Assembly (NCBI RefSeq): GCF_024623455.1 | Contig: NZ_JANIPJ010000013.1 | Location: forward strand, 151,830 to 215,829 | Reading direction: 5' to 3' | DNA: 64,000 nucleotides | Origin: Paenibacillus soyae | GTDB lineage: Bacteria > Bacillota > Bacilli > Paenibacillales > Paenibacillaceae | Shown: positions 26,484 to 35,544 of the stretch, in pieces | Numbering within the stretch: position 1 is the stretch's first letter | Layout of the letters: every line of letters begins with the position of its first letter | Notes under the pieces: model-generated | Databases searched by the model: none | Told to the model about the DNA's origin: nothing | Seen by the model: the letters and a program-made list of their open reading frames with translations, nothing else | Position numbers and translations under genes: made by a program

Positions 26484-26987
26484 GTGGAAGTGAAAATCGT
26501 TCAAACCGGCACGATCACCGCGTATATCGGCGTAAGGGCGAGCTCGGCGATGTCCGATCTCGGAGAGAGCGTCGCTCGCGCGTTCGACGAGCTGCTGAGC
26601 AGGCGGGATGAGATTATGAATATTAAAAACCCTCAGGTTACCTACGGCATTACGCCGCCGAACTACAAAGGAAACGCTGGCAGCGTAGACTTCTACTGCT
26701 GCTTCGAAGTGGAGCCGATCGGGAACGTGCCACATGGCATGGTTCATCTTCATCTATTGCCTCGCATGTATACGGTGACTCATTACGCGGGGCCTTCCAA
26801 CTTGACGGAGGAGGCGTACGATTATACGTCGAGGTGGATCAAGGAGAACGGATTCGCATATGACGATGTTGCCTATTACATAGAACGCTACGACGAGAAG
26901 ACGATCTTCGAAGCGGATGATGCGCGGAGCGAGATTCAGATTTTTTGTCCGGTGAAGAGAGTGGAAAAGGAGGTTGATCCGGAATGA
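26484..26987 (+). CDS. GyrI-like small-molecule-binding protein
   Basis: A 167-residue protein with the GyrI/AraC-effector-binding fold: an EVKIVQTGTITAYIGVR first strand, YGITPPNYKG, then MVHLHLLPRMYTVTHYAGP and a C-terminal EIQIFCPVK strand. Such free-standing domains bind hydrophobic ligands or drugs, or modulate regulators. GTG 26484 lies behind ggaggcg. It overlaps the glyoxalase-like gene by four bases, so they are translationally coupled. Confidence 0.75.
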   Translation: MEVKIVQTGTITAYIGVRASSAMSDLGESVARAFDELLSRRDEIMNIKNPQVTYGITPPNYKGNAGSVDFYCCFEVEPIGNVPHGMVHLHLLPRMYTVTHYAGPSNLTEEAYDYTSRWIKENGFAYDDVAYYIERYDEKTIFEADDARSEIQIFCPVKRVEKEVDPE

Positions 26988-27337
26988 CGCAGCGATTGAC
27001 GGGTTCATATGGCATCATGCTCTATGTCGGGGACGTGGAGCGGTCCAGCGCGTGGTTCTGCTCGAAGCTGGGATTTACGCTCGGGCCGCATGATTTCAAC
27101 GACTTTGCGGAGCTTCACCTGAATGGCCGCAATGTCCTGCATCTCCTTCGCTCCAACGAGCCTTCTCCGATGACGAAGCCCAATTTCGCGTTATATATTC
27201 AAGACAGCAAGGACCTGCACCAAGCTTTGAAGGAGGAAGGGGTCACCGTCTCGGAGCGGGTTGTCTATTCCGACCATGCTGAGTTCTTGGTCACGGACCC
27301 GGACGGGGATGTGATGTCGCTTGTTCATTGGTTTTAA
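26984..27337 (+). CDS. VOC/glyoxalase-fold protein
   Basis: A 117-residue vicinal-oxygen-chelate protein: IMLYVGDVERSSAWFCSKLGF at the start, then FAELHLNGRNVLHLL and FLVTDPDGDVMSLVHW at the C terminus. Members are glyoxalases, dioxygenases or antibiotic-binding immunity proteins; this one cannot be narrowed. It overlaps the upstream gene by ATGA. The pairing with a GyrI-like binding protein suggests a small-molecule resistance or sequestration unit. Confidence 0.82.
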   Translation: MTQRLTGSYGIMLYVGDVERSSAWFCSKLGFTLGPHDFNDFAELHLNGRNVLHLLRSNEPSPMTKPNFALYIQDSKDLHQALKEEGVTVSERVVYSDHAEFLVTDPDGDVMSLVHWF

Positions 27338-27400
27338 GGAGCTCCCGCTGTGGGGCGGCGGGCTGGGGCAATTGGTCGGTGAAGCCGGTCAACGCCCCGC

Positions 27401-28474
27401 TTATCGGCCCGCGGCTGGCACCCAGCCCGAGAGGACGGCGCCTCCGCTCGGGCCATTGTCCGCGGACAGCTTGCCCCCGTGCTTGCGGATGATGCGCTGC
27501 GAGATGGTCAGTCCGAGACCGGCACCGCCCGTCGCGCGATTCCTCGATTGTTCGCCCCGATACAGCGGTTCGAAAATTCGCTCCAGCTCCTCCGGCGAGA
27601 AGCCTGGACCGGAATCCTGGATCGTGAACGAAGCGCGCTCCGCCTCCCGGCGAACATGCACGACGATTCGGCCATGGGCCGGCGTGTGCCGCACCGCATT
27701 ATCGAGCAAATTACTGATCGCTCGTTCCATTAGGTGAGCATCGGCCATTACCGCACATTCCTCCGCCTGGAAGTCGGCGACGATGGACACTTGCTTCTGC
27801 CGGGCTTGAGGCTCCAGGCTGTCGACCGACTGCTGCACAATGTCGAGAAAGTCGGCTGTCTCCTTACAAAGCTCCGTCTCTACATATTCCATCCTCGTAA
27901 ACGTGAAGAGGTCCTCTACCAGCCGGTCCAATTGGGCCGACTTCTCCTTGCATACGGCCACATATTTGGCGACTTGCTCCGGCGACCGCGCAATCCCTTG
28001 CTCCAGCCCGTCCAAATAACCGCGCAGAGCGAACAACGGCGTGCGCAGGTCATGCGCGACGGCCGCGATAACGAATCGCCGCTCTTCCTCCAGCGTCGCT
28101 TGCTTCCGGTGGGCGTCCTGCAGTCCGTTCACCATCATTTCGAATCCGTCGCGAACTTCGCCGATCTCCCGGATCGCGGATGGAGGGAGCTGCAAGCCGT
28201 CCCAGTCGCCTTGACCGATCTGCCGGGTCGCCCGACTCATCCTCTCGAGCGGCGTGAGCAGCTGCTTCCGCATGCGCATGCCGATAATGAAGAACGCGAG
28301 CAGGAGACCCGCAATCGCGGCGATGTGAGCGGCTACATACGAGCGGGGCTCGCCGTTACCGATATCAAGCGATCCCATTGTGATGAAGTAGGCTAGGACA
28401 AACAAGGTCCAAGGAAGCAGCAGAAGAAGCGCCAAGCTTAGCAAAAAGTACGAACGTACGCGAAGCTTCCTCAT
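27401..28474 (-). CDS. HAMP sensor histidine kinase (EnvZ/BaeS type)
   Basis: About 357 residues: two membrane helices near the N terminus with a very short external loop (SLDIGNGEPRSY), a HAMP linker, HisKA with AAVAHDLRTPLFALRG, and HATPase motifs NLLDNAVRH, DSGPGF and GAGLGL. The short loop suggests intramembrane sensing, as in bacitracin-type kinases. ATG 28474 lies one base after the regulator stop, behind cggagg. The two form an operon. Confidence 0.92.
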   Translation of the reverse strand: MRKLRVRSYFLLSLALLLLLPWTLFVLAYFITMGSLDIGNGEPRSYVAAHIAAIAGLLLAFFIIGMRMRKQLLTPLERMSRATRQIGQGDWDGLQLPPSAIREIGEVRDGFEMMVNGLQDAHRKQATLEEERRFVIAAVAHDLRTPLFALRGYLDGLEQGIARSPEQVAKYVAVCKEKSAQLDRLVEDLFTFTRMEYVETELCKETADFLDIVQQSVDSLEPQARQKQVSIVADFQAEECAVMADAHLMERAISNLLDNAVRHTPAHGRIVVHVRREAERASFTIQDSGPGFSPEELERIFEPLYRGEQSRNRATGGAGLGLTISQRIIRKHGGKLSADNGPSGGAVLSGWVPAAGR

Positions 28475-28475
28475 G

Positions 28476-29180
28476 TTAAACGCCTCCGAACCGGTACCCA
28501 ACGCCCCATACGTTGGTCAAATAGTGGGGCTGCTCCGGATCCCGTTCAATCTTCTCGCGCAGACGGCTGAGATGGACGCGAATCGTATGCCGGTCGCCGA
28601 TACCGTCCCAGAACTTCTCGAGCAGCTGGTCGTACGTGAACACCTGTCTCGGATGCTCCGCGAACAATCGCAGCAGGTCGTACTCCTTCGGCGTGAGCGA
28701 GATGCACTGCCCTTCCACGAATACTTCTCTTGTCGCGATATCGAGCTTGAGGCGGCCGAAGTCCAGCACGGGGTTCGATCGCGCATGCTGCGAGCCTGAG
28801 CCTGAGCCCGTGCCTGTACGCCGAAGAACGGCTTTTACCCGGGCAATAATTTCGCCGGGCGAGGCGGTTTTGACAATATAGTCGTCCCCGCCCAGCGTCA
28901 GCCCGCGAATCTTGTCCACATCATCGCTGCGGGCGCTGAGGAACAGAATCGGCACGTCGCTCTCCGTCCGGATGCGGCGGCATAAGTCGAAGCCGCTTTG
29001 TCCCGGCATCATGATGTCCAGGATGAGGCAGTGCACCGCGTGCTGCCGGAAGGCCGCCCACGCTTCCTCCGCGTCGTAGGCGGTCAGCACTTGGAACTGG
29101 TCGTTCTCCAGGAAATCCTTTAATAACTCCACGATGCTCTGATCATCGTCCACGACCAATATCGTTGGTTTTTCGTTCAC
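28476..29180 (-). CDS. OmpR-type response regulator
   Basis: A 234-residue regulator: receiver with acidic pocket DDD and phospho-Asp in CLILDIMMPG, and a C-terminal winged HTH (TPKEYDLLRLFAEHP, RVHLSRLREKIE). The linker contains a short Gly-Ser repeat (TGTGSGSGSQ) encoded by a GAGCCT-like direct repeat near 28796-28812, probably variable in length. GTG start at 29180 behind aaaggcgggg. Targets unknown; no ABC transporter adjoins it. Confidence 0.92.
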   Translation of the reverse strand: MNEKPTILVVDDDQSIVELLKDFLENDQFQVLTAYDAEEAWAAFRQHAVHCLILDIMMPGQSGFDLCRRIRTESDVPILFLSARSDDVDKIRGLTLGGDDYIVKTASPGEIIARVKAVLRRTGTGSGSGSQHARSNPVLDFGRLKLDIATREVFVEGQCISLTPKEYDLLRLFAEHPRQVFTYDQLLEKFWDGIGDRHTIRVHLSRLREKIERDPEQPHYLTNVWGVGYRFGGV

Positions 29181-29371
29181 ACAAACCCCGCCTTTACATG
29201 AAACTATCGCCGATTATCTCCTCTAAGTGTAGCATCTCTTCCGCCGAAACAAACCGTCCGCTCGCATGTTGTGATGGTTTGTTTATGATTTTGTGACTTT
29301 TATGGCGCTTCGTTCGTGAGTTTCTCTTGGTAACCTACGCATCGACGAATGAATGCGAGGAGGAAATTAAC

Positions 29372-30412
29372 ATGCTGAACGTACAAATCGTACTGTTCGA
29401 CGGGTTCGATCTGCTGGACGCGATTGCGCCATACGAGGTGTTCTGCGCGGCTGCTATGATGACGGGCGGAGAGGTACGGGTGGAGCTCGTGACGGCGGAG
29501 GGGGCGAGAGCGGTCCCGAGCGGTATAAATGGGTTGAAAATTGAAGCGGCGGGAGGCCGGCTGGTTCCCTCACGGAAGGGCATTATATTGCTGCCAGGGG
29601 CAGCCGGAGAGCTGGAGGGCGACGGGCCTAATGCAATTCCAGCGATATTGGCGTGCGCGATGGGCACGGAGCTGTCGGACATGCTGGGAACGGCGATGCA
29701 GGAGCCGGATGTCGTGATCGCCACCGTCTGCGGCGGCTCCGTGCTGCTCGGCATGGGCGGCTGGCTGGAGGGCAGGCCTGCGGTTACGAATCGCCTCGGC
29801 ATGGATTTCCTCGGCGCGATGGGCGCCGTTCCCGTTGCGGCGCGCGTCGTCGAAGACGGCAGGCTCGTCATGGGCGGCGGCGTCACGTCGGGGCTTGATG
29901 TCGCGCTTTATCTGGTGGAGCGCGAGCTGGGACCCCGGATCGCCCATGCCATCGAGCAATTGTTCGAGTATGAGCGAAGGGGGACGGTCTGGCGGAATAG
30001 CGGTCTCACGCCGAAGAGTCCGACGGAGGCAGGCGATACGAGCGCGGAGGCTGATGCAGAGCCGATCCGAAAGCTGCCGGCGAATGGCGATATGGAACGC
30101 GGCAAGTCACCATTCGATGGGATATGGGATACGATTATTTCGACCCCCATCGGGAAGCTTGCGGTGAAGCTGGATATCGCCACGGTGAACGGGCGCATTC
30201 AAGGCAAGGCCACGATGGAAGACGAAGTGAGCATGTTCATCGATCCGGTCGCATCAGGCAGCCGTCTGCGCTGGTCGCAGCGGATTACGAAGCCGATTCG
30301 GCTCAACCTGAAATTCGATGTCGCGGCAACGGGCAACCAGATGACCGGGACCGCCAAAGCAGGCGTGCTGCCGGCATCGGCATTGGACGGAAAGCGGCGA
30401 GTGGAGGTATGA
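29372..30412 (+). CDS. DJ-1/PfpI-family protein with extra C-terminal domain
   Basis: A 346-residue two-part protein. Residues 1-205 are a DJ-1/PfpI (class I amidotransferase-like) domain with the nucleophile-elbow Cys in ATVCGGSVLLG. Then a linker, then a beta-rich domain of about 95 residues (FDGIWDTIISTPIGKLAVKL, MTGTAKAGVLP) that I do not recognise but that looks like a ligand-binding or DUF-type barrel. The usual partner of this DJ-1 subtype is an AraC HTH, which is missing. ATG 29372 follows aggagga. Followed four bases on by a membrane-protein gene. Confidence 0.8.
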   Translation: MLNVQIVLFDGFDLLDAIAPYEVFCAAAMMTGGEVRVELVTAEGARAVPSGINGLKIEAAGGRLVPSRKGIILLPGAAGELEGDGPNAIPAILACAMGTELSDMLGTAMQEPDVVIATVCGGSVLLGMGGWLEGRPAVTNRLGMDFLGAMGAVPVAARVVEDGRLVMGGGVTSGLDVALYLVERELGPRIAHAIEQLFEYERRGTVWRNSGLTPKSPTEAGDTSAEADAEPIRKLPANGDMERGKSPFDGIWDTIISTPIGKLAVKLDIATVNGRIQGKATMEDEVSMFIDPVASGSRLRWSQRITKPIRLNLKFDVAATGNQMTGTAKAGVLPASALDGKRRVEV

Positions 30413-30416
30413 CCGG

Positions 30417-31073
30417 ATGACTCGCAAAATTCCATTTTACGCGCTGAGCGCAGTCGTCGTATTCCTCTATATCTTGTATGCGTTAATCAATAATTACATA
30501 TTGGACCCGGGCGCCGAGACCTTCCTCAGCTACAAAACAGATCTTGAACTAGAGCTGAAGCCCCGCATTTGGCTGACGGTCATGTATATCCATGTCGCAT
30601 TCGCCTGCGTTGCGATGGCGGCGGGGCTTGTGAATTTCTCTTCGTGCACCTATGCGAAGCGCCGCAGGCTCCATCGCGTGAACGGCTACGTCTACATGTT
30701 GTCCGTTCTGATCGTCGTGCTGACGTCCGGCTACATGGCGCCTTACGCCACCGGAGGGAAGGTCAGCAGTATGGGCTTCAATCTGCTCAATATATACTGG
30801 CTGATCGCCACGTCGACCGCGCTTATTCACATCTTGAAGAAGCGCGTGGAGAAGCACCGCCGCTGGATGGTCAGAAGCTACGCGTTCTGCTTCACCAATA
30901 TGCTGATTCATCTCATCAGCTACGTGACTCACGAATGGCTGGGCTTCACCTATGTCGGCGGCTACACGATTGGAGTGTACGGTGCGATCGCGCTGTTATT
31001 GGTCATTCCGGAATTGATATTCAGGGCGGGAAACGCTCAAGATAGAGCTGAATCCAATAAATTTCGTATATAA
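30417..31073 (+). CDS. DUF2306 membrane protein
   Basis: A 218-residue polytopic protein with about six helices. The family signature is seen in RRRLHRVNGYVYM (second helix entry) and KKRVEKHRRWMVRSY, with conserved His residues. DUF2306 is of unknown role. It is four bases behind the DJ-1-like gene, so co-expressed. ATG 30417. Confidence 0.85.
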   Translation: MTRKIPFYALSAVVVFLYILYALINNYILDPGAETFLSYKTDLELELKPRIWLTVMYIHVAFACVAMAAGLVNFSSCTYAKRRRLHRVNGYVYMLSVLIVVLTSGYMAPYATGGKVSSMGFNLLNIYWLIATSTALIHILKKRVEKHRRWMVRSYAFCFTNMLIHLISYVTHEWLGFTYVGGYTIGVYGAIALLLVIPELIFRAGNAQDRAESNKFRI

Positions 31074-31151
31074 AATATCGAGCGGATCGTTCCTTTTGGC
31101 GATAACATAGATGGCAAAGGAGGGAAATGAATGATACAAAAATTCAACGCC

Positions 31152-31186
31152 AAAAGACCAGTCGAAGGTTATGGACTGGTCTTTTT
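31152..31186. terminator. Bidirectional terminator
   Basis: An AAAAGACCAGTC/GACTGGTCTTTT stem with a ten-base loop and T on both strands; between convergent genes. Confidence 0.8.
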
Positions 31187-31204
31187 GGGCTCTTCGCTTC
31201 GCAA

Positions 31205-31675
31205 TTAATCCCACACTTTCGGTCTGCCTATTCCTGCAGTTCGCAAATAATCCAGCAGCTGGCCCGTATGGATGGACTCGTGGTAGGCGATTCGCATGAG
31301 CATATCGCCAAGCGAGCGTATGTAGCCCACATCGCTTCGGTCGATTTGAATCGTAGACAGCTCCGATTCCGTGAAAGACCGTACAGTATTCATGAATTGC
31401 TCGCGATAAGGCTTGGCGAACGCCAGCTCCTCCCGCACGGTCGTAAATGGACGCTCTTCAAACGGAGATTCGTACGTTTTCAAGCTGCCTCTCTGGAGAA
31501 GGGCGAGATGGTAGTAATGCTCGCTGTCCAGCACATGCCGGATCATCTCTTTCACGCTCAACGCTTCGCCGTCCGGCTTCCACTCCAATCCCTCTGCCGG
31601 AATGCTCTCCCACACGAGAATACTTCTTCTTCGGATTTCTTCAAAATTCAATACCGCGAGTTCAATGGCGTTCAT
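31205..31675 (-). CDS. DinB-family protein
   Basis: A 156-residue four-helix-bundle protein of the DinB/YfiT metal-dependent hydrolase type. Putative metal-ligand His residues appear in IRHVLDSEHYYH and HESIHTGQLL. Members are putative thiol-S-transferases or hydrolases. Monocistronic. Start 31675 behind aggaaag. Confidence 0.85.
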   Translation of the reverse strand: MNAIELAVLNFEEIRRRSILVWESIPAEGLEWKPDGEALSVKEMIRHVLDSEHYYHLALLQRGSLKTYESPFEERPFTTVREELAFAKPYREQFMNTVRSFTESELSTIQIDRSDVGYIRSLGDMLMRIAYHESIHTGQLLDYLRTAGIGRPKVWD

Positions 31676-31892
31676 GGCAAGCTTCCTTTCCTAATCCATA
31701 TACCAACAGCATACAGGAACGTATGTTCTTAATCAAGGCATGGAACAAATCGTTCTGCATTCGACGGGAATAGGCAGTCGATAGAGGAGTCTCTTAAGGG
31801 GCTCTTCTTTTTTGTGTTTTATCTAATGGGGGATAGTAGTAAAATGAGGGCTATGAGCGTAGTGACCTATCTGAGGAAGGGACTGAAAAGAA

Positions 31893-32435
31893 TTGAATTT
31901 ATCTCGACTCACGTTTTTAGGCATAAGGGTTTTGGCCATTATATGTTTCATTGGTTCATTAAAATCGATGGGGATTGTGCTTGAATACGTGTTTAACTGG
32001 ATCGGGGAGCCTTATCTCTATGATTCCATCCCGAGGAGGCTCATTTCTGATTTCGGTCCTTCCGTCATTTATATGATGATTGGCGTGCTGCTATGGATGT
32101 TTACAGGGAAGCTTACCCGAATACTGGTTCCGAACGAAGAGCTTCAATACGAGGTGAACACCGTTGCGATCTTGCAAGTTGGCATTGGGTTGGTAGGCAT
32201 CTATTCGATTGTATTGGATTTTTCGGGCATACTTTGGTCGATTCGAGACTTCTTTGCGGTGCAGCTGGGGCTGTTTCATGAAGAAAGAGGATTCGGTATT
32301 ATGATGGATATGGTCGTGCATGTATTAAATGTAGCGATCAGTTTGTTTCTCATTTTCAAAGCCGGCTGGATATCGCGTAAGCTGCACACCATCTGGAGCA
32401 AGCCGATATCAAAAATCGATAATAATCGGGATTAA
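31893..32435 (+). CDS. Hypothetical membrane protein with four helices
   Basis: About 180 residues with four hydrophobic segments (FLGIRVLAIICFIGSL, GPSVIYMMIGVLLWMF, VNTVAILQVGIGLVGI, VVHVLNVAISLFLIF). No domain recognised. The TTG start at 31893 is preceded by aaggga at slightly long spacing. Monocistronic between terminators. Confidence 0.65.
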   Translation: MNLSRLTFLGIRVLAIICFIGSLKSMGIVLEYVFNWIGEPYLYDSIPRRLISDFGPSVIYMMIGVLLWMFTGKLTRILVPNEELQYEVNTVAILQVGIGLVGIYSIVLDFSGILWSIRDFFAVQLGLFHEERGFGIMMDMVVHVLNVAISLFLIFKAGWISRKLHTIWSKPISKIDNNRD

Positions 32436-32457
32436 CCATCACATATCGTCGAATAGC

Positions 32458-32492
32458 CAGGGAAAGCCATTAGTCGGGGTTTCCCTGTTTTT
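32458..32492 (+). terminator. Terminator
   Basis: A CAGGGAAAGCC/GGGGTTTCCCTG stem followed by five T. Confidence 0.8.
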
Positions 32493-32576
32493 GTTCATTC
32501 AGGACATATGTCCTTTTCTATTGGGCAAGGATAGCATTAAATGAAAGGAGACAGAAAAGCGAAGGAGAGACAACTT

Positions 32577-33002
32577 ATGAAAGGCTGGATTTACGCCGTG
32601 CTGGGCGGCGGGTTCATTGCGCTTCAAGGAGCGGCGAATGCCCGGATCAGCGCGGATATCGGCACTTGGCAGGCGGCGACGATTACGCAGTTTACCGGGT
32701 TTGTAACGGCGCTGCTTATCGCGTTAGCCGTAGGAGGCGGAAGCTTCAAAGAGCTGAAGCGGGTGAAGCCGCTGTACTTATTCGGAGGCGCGTTCGCGGC
32801 CGCGGTTATTTACAGCAACGTGACCGCCATCCAAAGCGTCGGCTTGACCTTGACGGTAGCCGCCGTCTTGATCGCGCAGCTGGCCATGACGTTCGTCATC
32901 GAAAGCCGCGGATGGTTCGGCATCGCCAAGCAGAAGATGGGGCTGCCGCAATTTATAGGCATCGCGATGATGATCGCGGGCGTCATCGTGCTCAAATCTT
33001 AG
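32577..33002 (+). CDS. YdcZ-type (DUF606) DMT transporter, first copy
   Basis: A 141-residue, five-helix membrane protein beginning KGWIYAVLGGGFIALQG, the YdcZ/DUF606 hallmark (GxxxALQ). Such short DMT relatives work as homo- or heterodimers. The ATG at 32577 is preceded by aaggaga; an upstream ATG at 32541 is weaker. A second copy lies beyond a Crp-type regulator, so the two products may form a heterodimer. Confidence 0.85.
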   Translation: MKGWIYAVLGGGFIALQGAANARISADIGTWQAATITQFTGFVTALLIALAVGGGSFKELKRVKPLYLFGGAFAAAVIYSNVTAIQSVGLTLTVAAVLIAQLAMTFVIESRGWFGIAKQKMGLPQFIGIAMMIAGVIVLKS

Positions 33003-33023
33003 ATAAGGAAGCGATAGCGCGCT

Positions 33024-33743
33024 ATGAGCGAAACGTATGTATCGGAGCAGCTCCGCCATTATATCCGGCTGCATCGGCTTGAGTCCATCCTTCCTGCCTC
33101 GCTTCATCCGCATCTCGCGTTATGCGATTTCGAGCAGGGAGAGCCGATCTGCATGCAGGGGGAGAAGGCTCGTTATCTGTACATTTTGGTCAAGGGGAAG
33201 ATCAAAATATTCAATACATCGGCGGAAGGCCGAACGCTTGTCGTCTCCTTCAAGACGCCTCTCGAATTAATCGGGGACGTGGAGTTTTTCCAAGACATCG
33301 AGATCATTAACACCGTGGAGGCGGTATCGCCGGTCGTGATGATCCGCGTTCCATATCGGGCGCTCCAAGAGCACGGCAGCGACCATGCGCCGCTGCTTCG
33401 TTTTCTGCTGGACATCATCACGCGGAAGTTCAGCCTGAAATCGCAGTTCATGAGCTTCAATCTCATCTATCCCGTGGAGGTGCGTCTGGCGAGCTACCTG
33501 CTGTCGGTCTCCTTCGACGAGAACGATGCGGGATTTCGGGGGCGTCTCTCGACCAAGGGCTTGACGGATGCCGCCAACCTGATCGGCACCAGCTACCGCC
33601 ACTTGAACCGGGTGCTTCGGAAGTTCGCGGACGATGGTTTAATCGAGAGAAGAAGGGACTACATCCTCGTGCTGGATAGGGACGGATTAAGAGAACGGGC
33701 GAATCAGAATATTTACGAACAGAAGCCGGAGAGGATGGATTAA
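33024..33743 (+). CDS. Crp/Fnr-type regulator, YeiL-like
   Basis: A 239-residue protein: an N-terminal cyclic-nucleotide-binding fold (EPICMQGEKARYLYILVKGK) and a C-terminal winged HTH (LIGTSYRHLNRVLRKFADDG). The arrangement and the SFNLIYPVEVRLASYLL dimerisation helix match YeiL-type Firmicutes regulators. The cAMP pocket is not obviously conserved, so the signal is unknown. It lies between the two YdcZ-type genes and is separated from the second by one base. Confidence 0.85.
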   Translation: MSETYVSEQLRHYIRLHRLESILPASLHPHLALCDFEQGEPICMQGEKARYLYILVKGKIKIFNTSAEGRTLVVSFKTPLELIGDVEFFQDIEIINTVEAVSPVVMIRVPYRALQEHGSDHAPLLRFLLDIITRKFSLKSQFMSFNLIYPVEVRLASYLLSVSFDENDAGFRGRLSTKGLTDAANLIGTSYRHLNRVLRKFADDGLIERRRDYILVLDRDGLRERANQNIYEQKPERMD

Positions 33744-33744
33744 C

Positions 33745-34224
33745 ATGTGGCAAGGATTATTGCTCGCGGCATTCGGCGGAGCTCTTGTCGGGCTGCAGAA
33801 CATATTCAACAAACGGGTGCATGAGAAAGCCAGCCCTTGGACGACAACGACCCTGGTGCTTGGCATGGGCTTCGCCGCCTCGCTCCTAATGGGACTGCTA
33901 ATGGAAGGCGAGCAGTTGTTCAACTTGGGGAATATGAAGCTCTGGTTCTGGTTCAGCGGCGTGATCGGCGTAGGCGTCGTCGTCTGCATCACCCAAGCCA
34001 CCAAGCTGCTGGGGCCTACTTACGCGACCTCAATCGCCCTAATTTCTCAGATCGGCTTTGCTTTGTGGTGGGATACGCAAGGGTGGATGGGACTCGAGAA
34101 GGTTCCGTTTACGTTCAATCAAGCGGCGGGCGTGCTGATCATCGTAGGCGGAATCCTTGTGTTCAAGCTGGGCGGAGCCGTGAAGCTCAGGAGCGCGAGG
34201 AAGCCTTTGAAGGATGCGGGGTAA
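33745..34224 (+). CDS. YdcZ-type (DUF606) DMT transporter, second copy
   Basis: A 159-residue protein starting WQGLLLAAFGGALVGLQNIF, with five helices and the same fold as the first copy. Its C terminus is longer and basic (KLRSARKPLKDAG). It starts two bases after the regulator stop, behind ggagagg, so the three genes form one operon. Confidence 0.85.
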   Translation: MWQGLLLAAFGGALVGLQNIFNKRVHEKASPWTTTTLVLGMGFAASLLMGLLMEGEQLFNLGNMKLWFWFSGVIGVGVVVCITQATKLLGPTYATSIALISQIGFALWWDTQGWMGLEKVPFTFNQAAGVLIIVGGILVFKLGGAVKLRSARKPLKDAG

Positions 34225-34281
34225 GCCGCCTTTCAGCGGTATCGTTTTGTTATAGTTGAAGTTTCCATTGTCGGCTCCAAA

Positions 34282-35412
34282 ATGTTAGGTGTAAAATTTT
34301 GGGTAGGCAGGACAATTAAAGCATTTGGAGGGGATCCTATAACTTATAACGAGGTCGTAAAAGTCGCTGATGCGCATCTGCTTGCAACAGCAGCAGAGCT
34401 GTACGGTTTGGAAGGCTGCGAGTTCAGGCTGGTTCAGGCGCATGACGGAGGGCGTCATGTCGTGTATACCTGCGAGAAAGAGGGAGCCGATGCCAAAATA
34501 CTTCGAATCGCCTTCTTGAATGACAGAAGCCGGGAAGATTATTTGGGCGAGCTCGAGTATGTCCGATATTTGTTCGAGCATGGCGGAAGCGTCGCGAATG
34601 TCATCAGCTCCCGTAATGGAAATCTGATCGAAGAGATTTCTTATCAGAGTCATAACTATTTTATCTGCTTGTTCACTCAGGCAAAAGGAAAAGGGCTTGC
34701 GGAAAATCACTATCAGTACCGAGAAGGGGCTCCCCTTACCGAATATTATTTTAACTGCGGTAAAGTTCTGGGCAAGCTCCACCAGTTGGCTAAGGACTAC
34801 AAGCCTGTTCATCCTCGGTACGAATTTACGGATAGATTCAACGTCGAGTACATTGGAAAGCTATTACCCGACTCCTTGTCCCTGCTTAAGGAGAGGCTGG
34901 CGGAGCTTCTTCACACCTTGGAGGGCTTGGACAGGAGCCGCGAGTCGTTCGGCATGATTCATTTCGATTACAACGACGGCAATTATAAAATCGATTTTGA
35001 CACCGGGCAAATCACGGTCTATGATTTCGACAATTCATGCTTCGGTTGGTATATGTATGACCTGGCCGATCTCTGGAGAAGCGGTACGGGCTGGGTGGCG
35101 GCTGAGCCGGATGCGGGCAAACGCAAGGCGTTTATGGAGGATTATTTTAGAACGGCCCTCGAGGGGTACAGATCCGAGACGCGGGTCGATGATGCGCTGC
35201 TAGAGCAATTGCCTTTATTCATACAAGCAGTACTTATGGAAAATATCGTGTCTGAATTCGAAGGCATGCGGAACAGCAGCGAAGAACCGGAGTGCGATGA
35301 GGAGTTGTCTTACCTGATCAAATGTCTGGAGGACGATATTCCGTACGTGGGGTTCTTTGATGAAATTTACTCGAGTGAAGAACCATTTGAGTATGAGACG
35401 CGCCATATATAG
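34282..35412 (+). CDS. APH-fold phosphotransferase
   Basis: A 376-residue kinase of the aminoglycoside-phosphotransferase superfamily. The catalytic loop is HFDYNDGNY (HxDxxxxN) and the metal-binding DFD appears in VYDFDNS. Substrates of such Firmicutes relatives range from antibiotics to homoserine or fructosamine; here it is open. The ATG at 34282 lacks a clear ribosome site. A ggagggg lies at 34327 without a good downstream start codon, so the start is uncertain. Confidence 0.82.
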   Translation: MLGVKFWVGRTIKAFGGDPITYNEVVKVADAHLLATAAELYGLEGCEFRLVQAHDGGRHVVYTCEKEGADAKILRIAFLNDRSREDYLGELEYVRYLFEHGGSVANVISSRNGNLIEEISYQSHNYFICLFTQAKGKGLAENHYQYREGAPLTEYYFNCGKVLGKLHQLAKDYKPVHPRYEFTDRFNVEYIGKLLPDSLSLLKERLAELLHTLEGLDRSRESFGMIHFDYNDGNYKIDFDTGQITVYDFDNSCFGWYMYDLADLWRSGTGWVAAEPDAGKRKAFMEDYFRTALEGYRSETRVDDALLEQLPLFIQAVLMENIVSEFEGMRNSSEEPECDEELSYLIKCLEDDIPYVGFFDEIYSSEEPFEYETRHI

Positions 35413-35435
35413 ATGGAAAGTCAAAACACGACATG

Positions 35436-35460
35436 AAGGCAGCCGACCGGCTGCCTTTTT
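35436..35460 (+). terminator. Terminator
   Basis: An AAGGCAGCC/GGCTGCCTT hairpin with a small loop and five T, after the phosphotransferase gene. Confidence 0.85.
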
Positions 35461-35544
35461 CAATCACATCTCGATATTATATATAACTTTTCCTCTCGCA
35501 ACACGTCTGTTTAAATAAGTGTGAATGAGCAGGAGGATAAAGCA

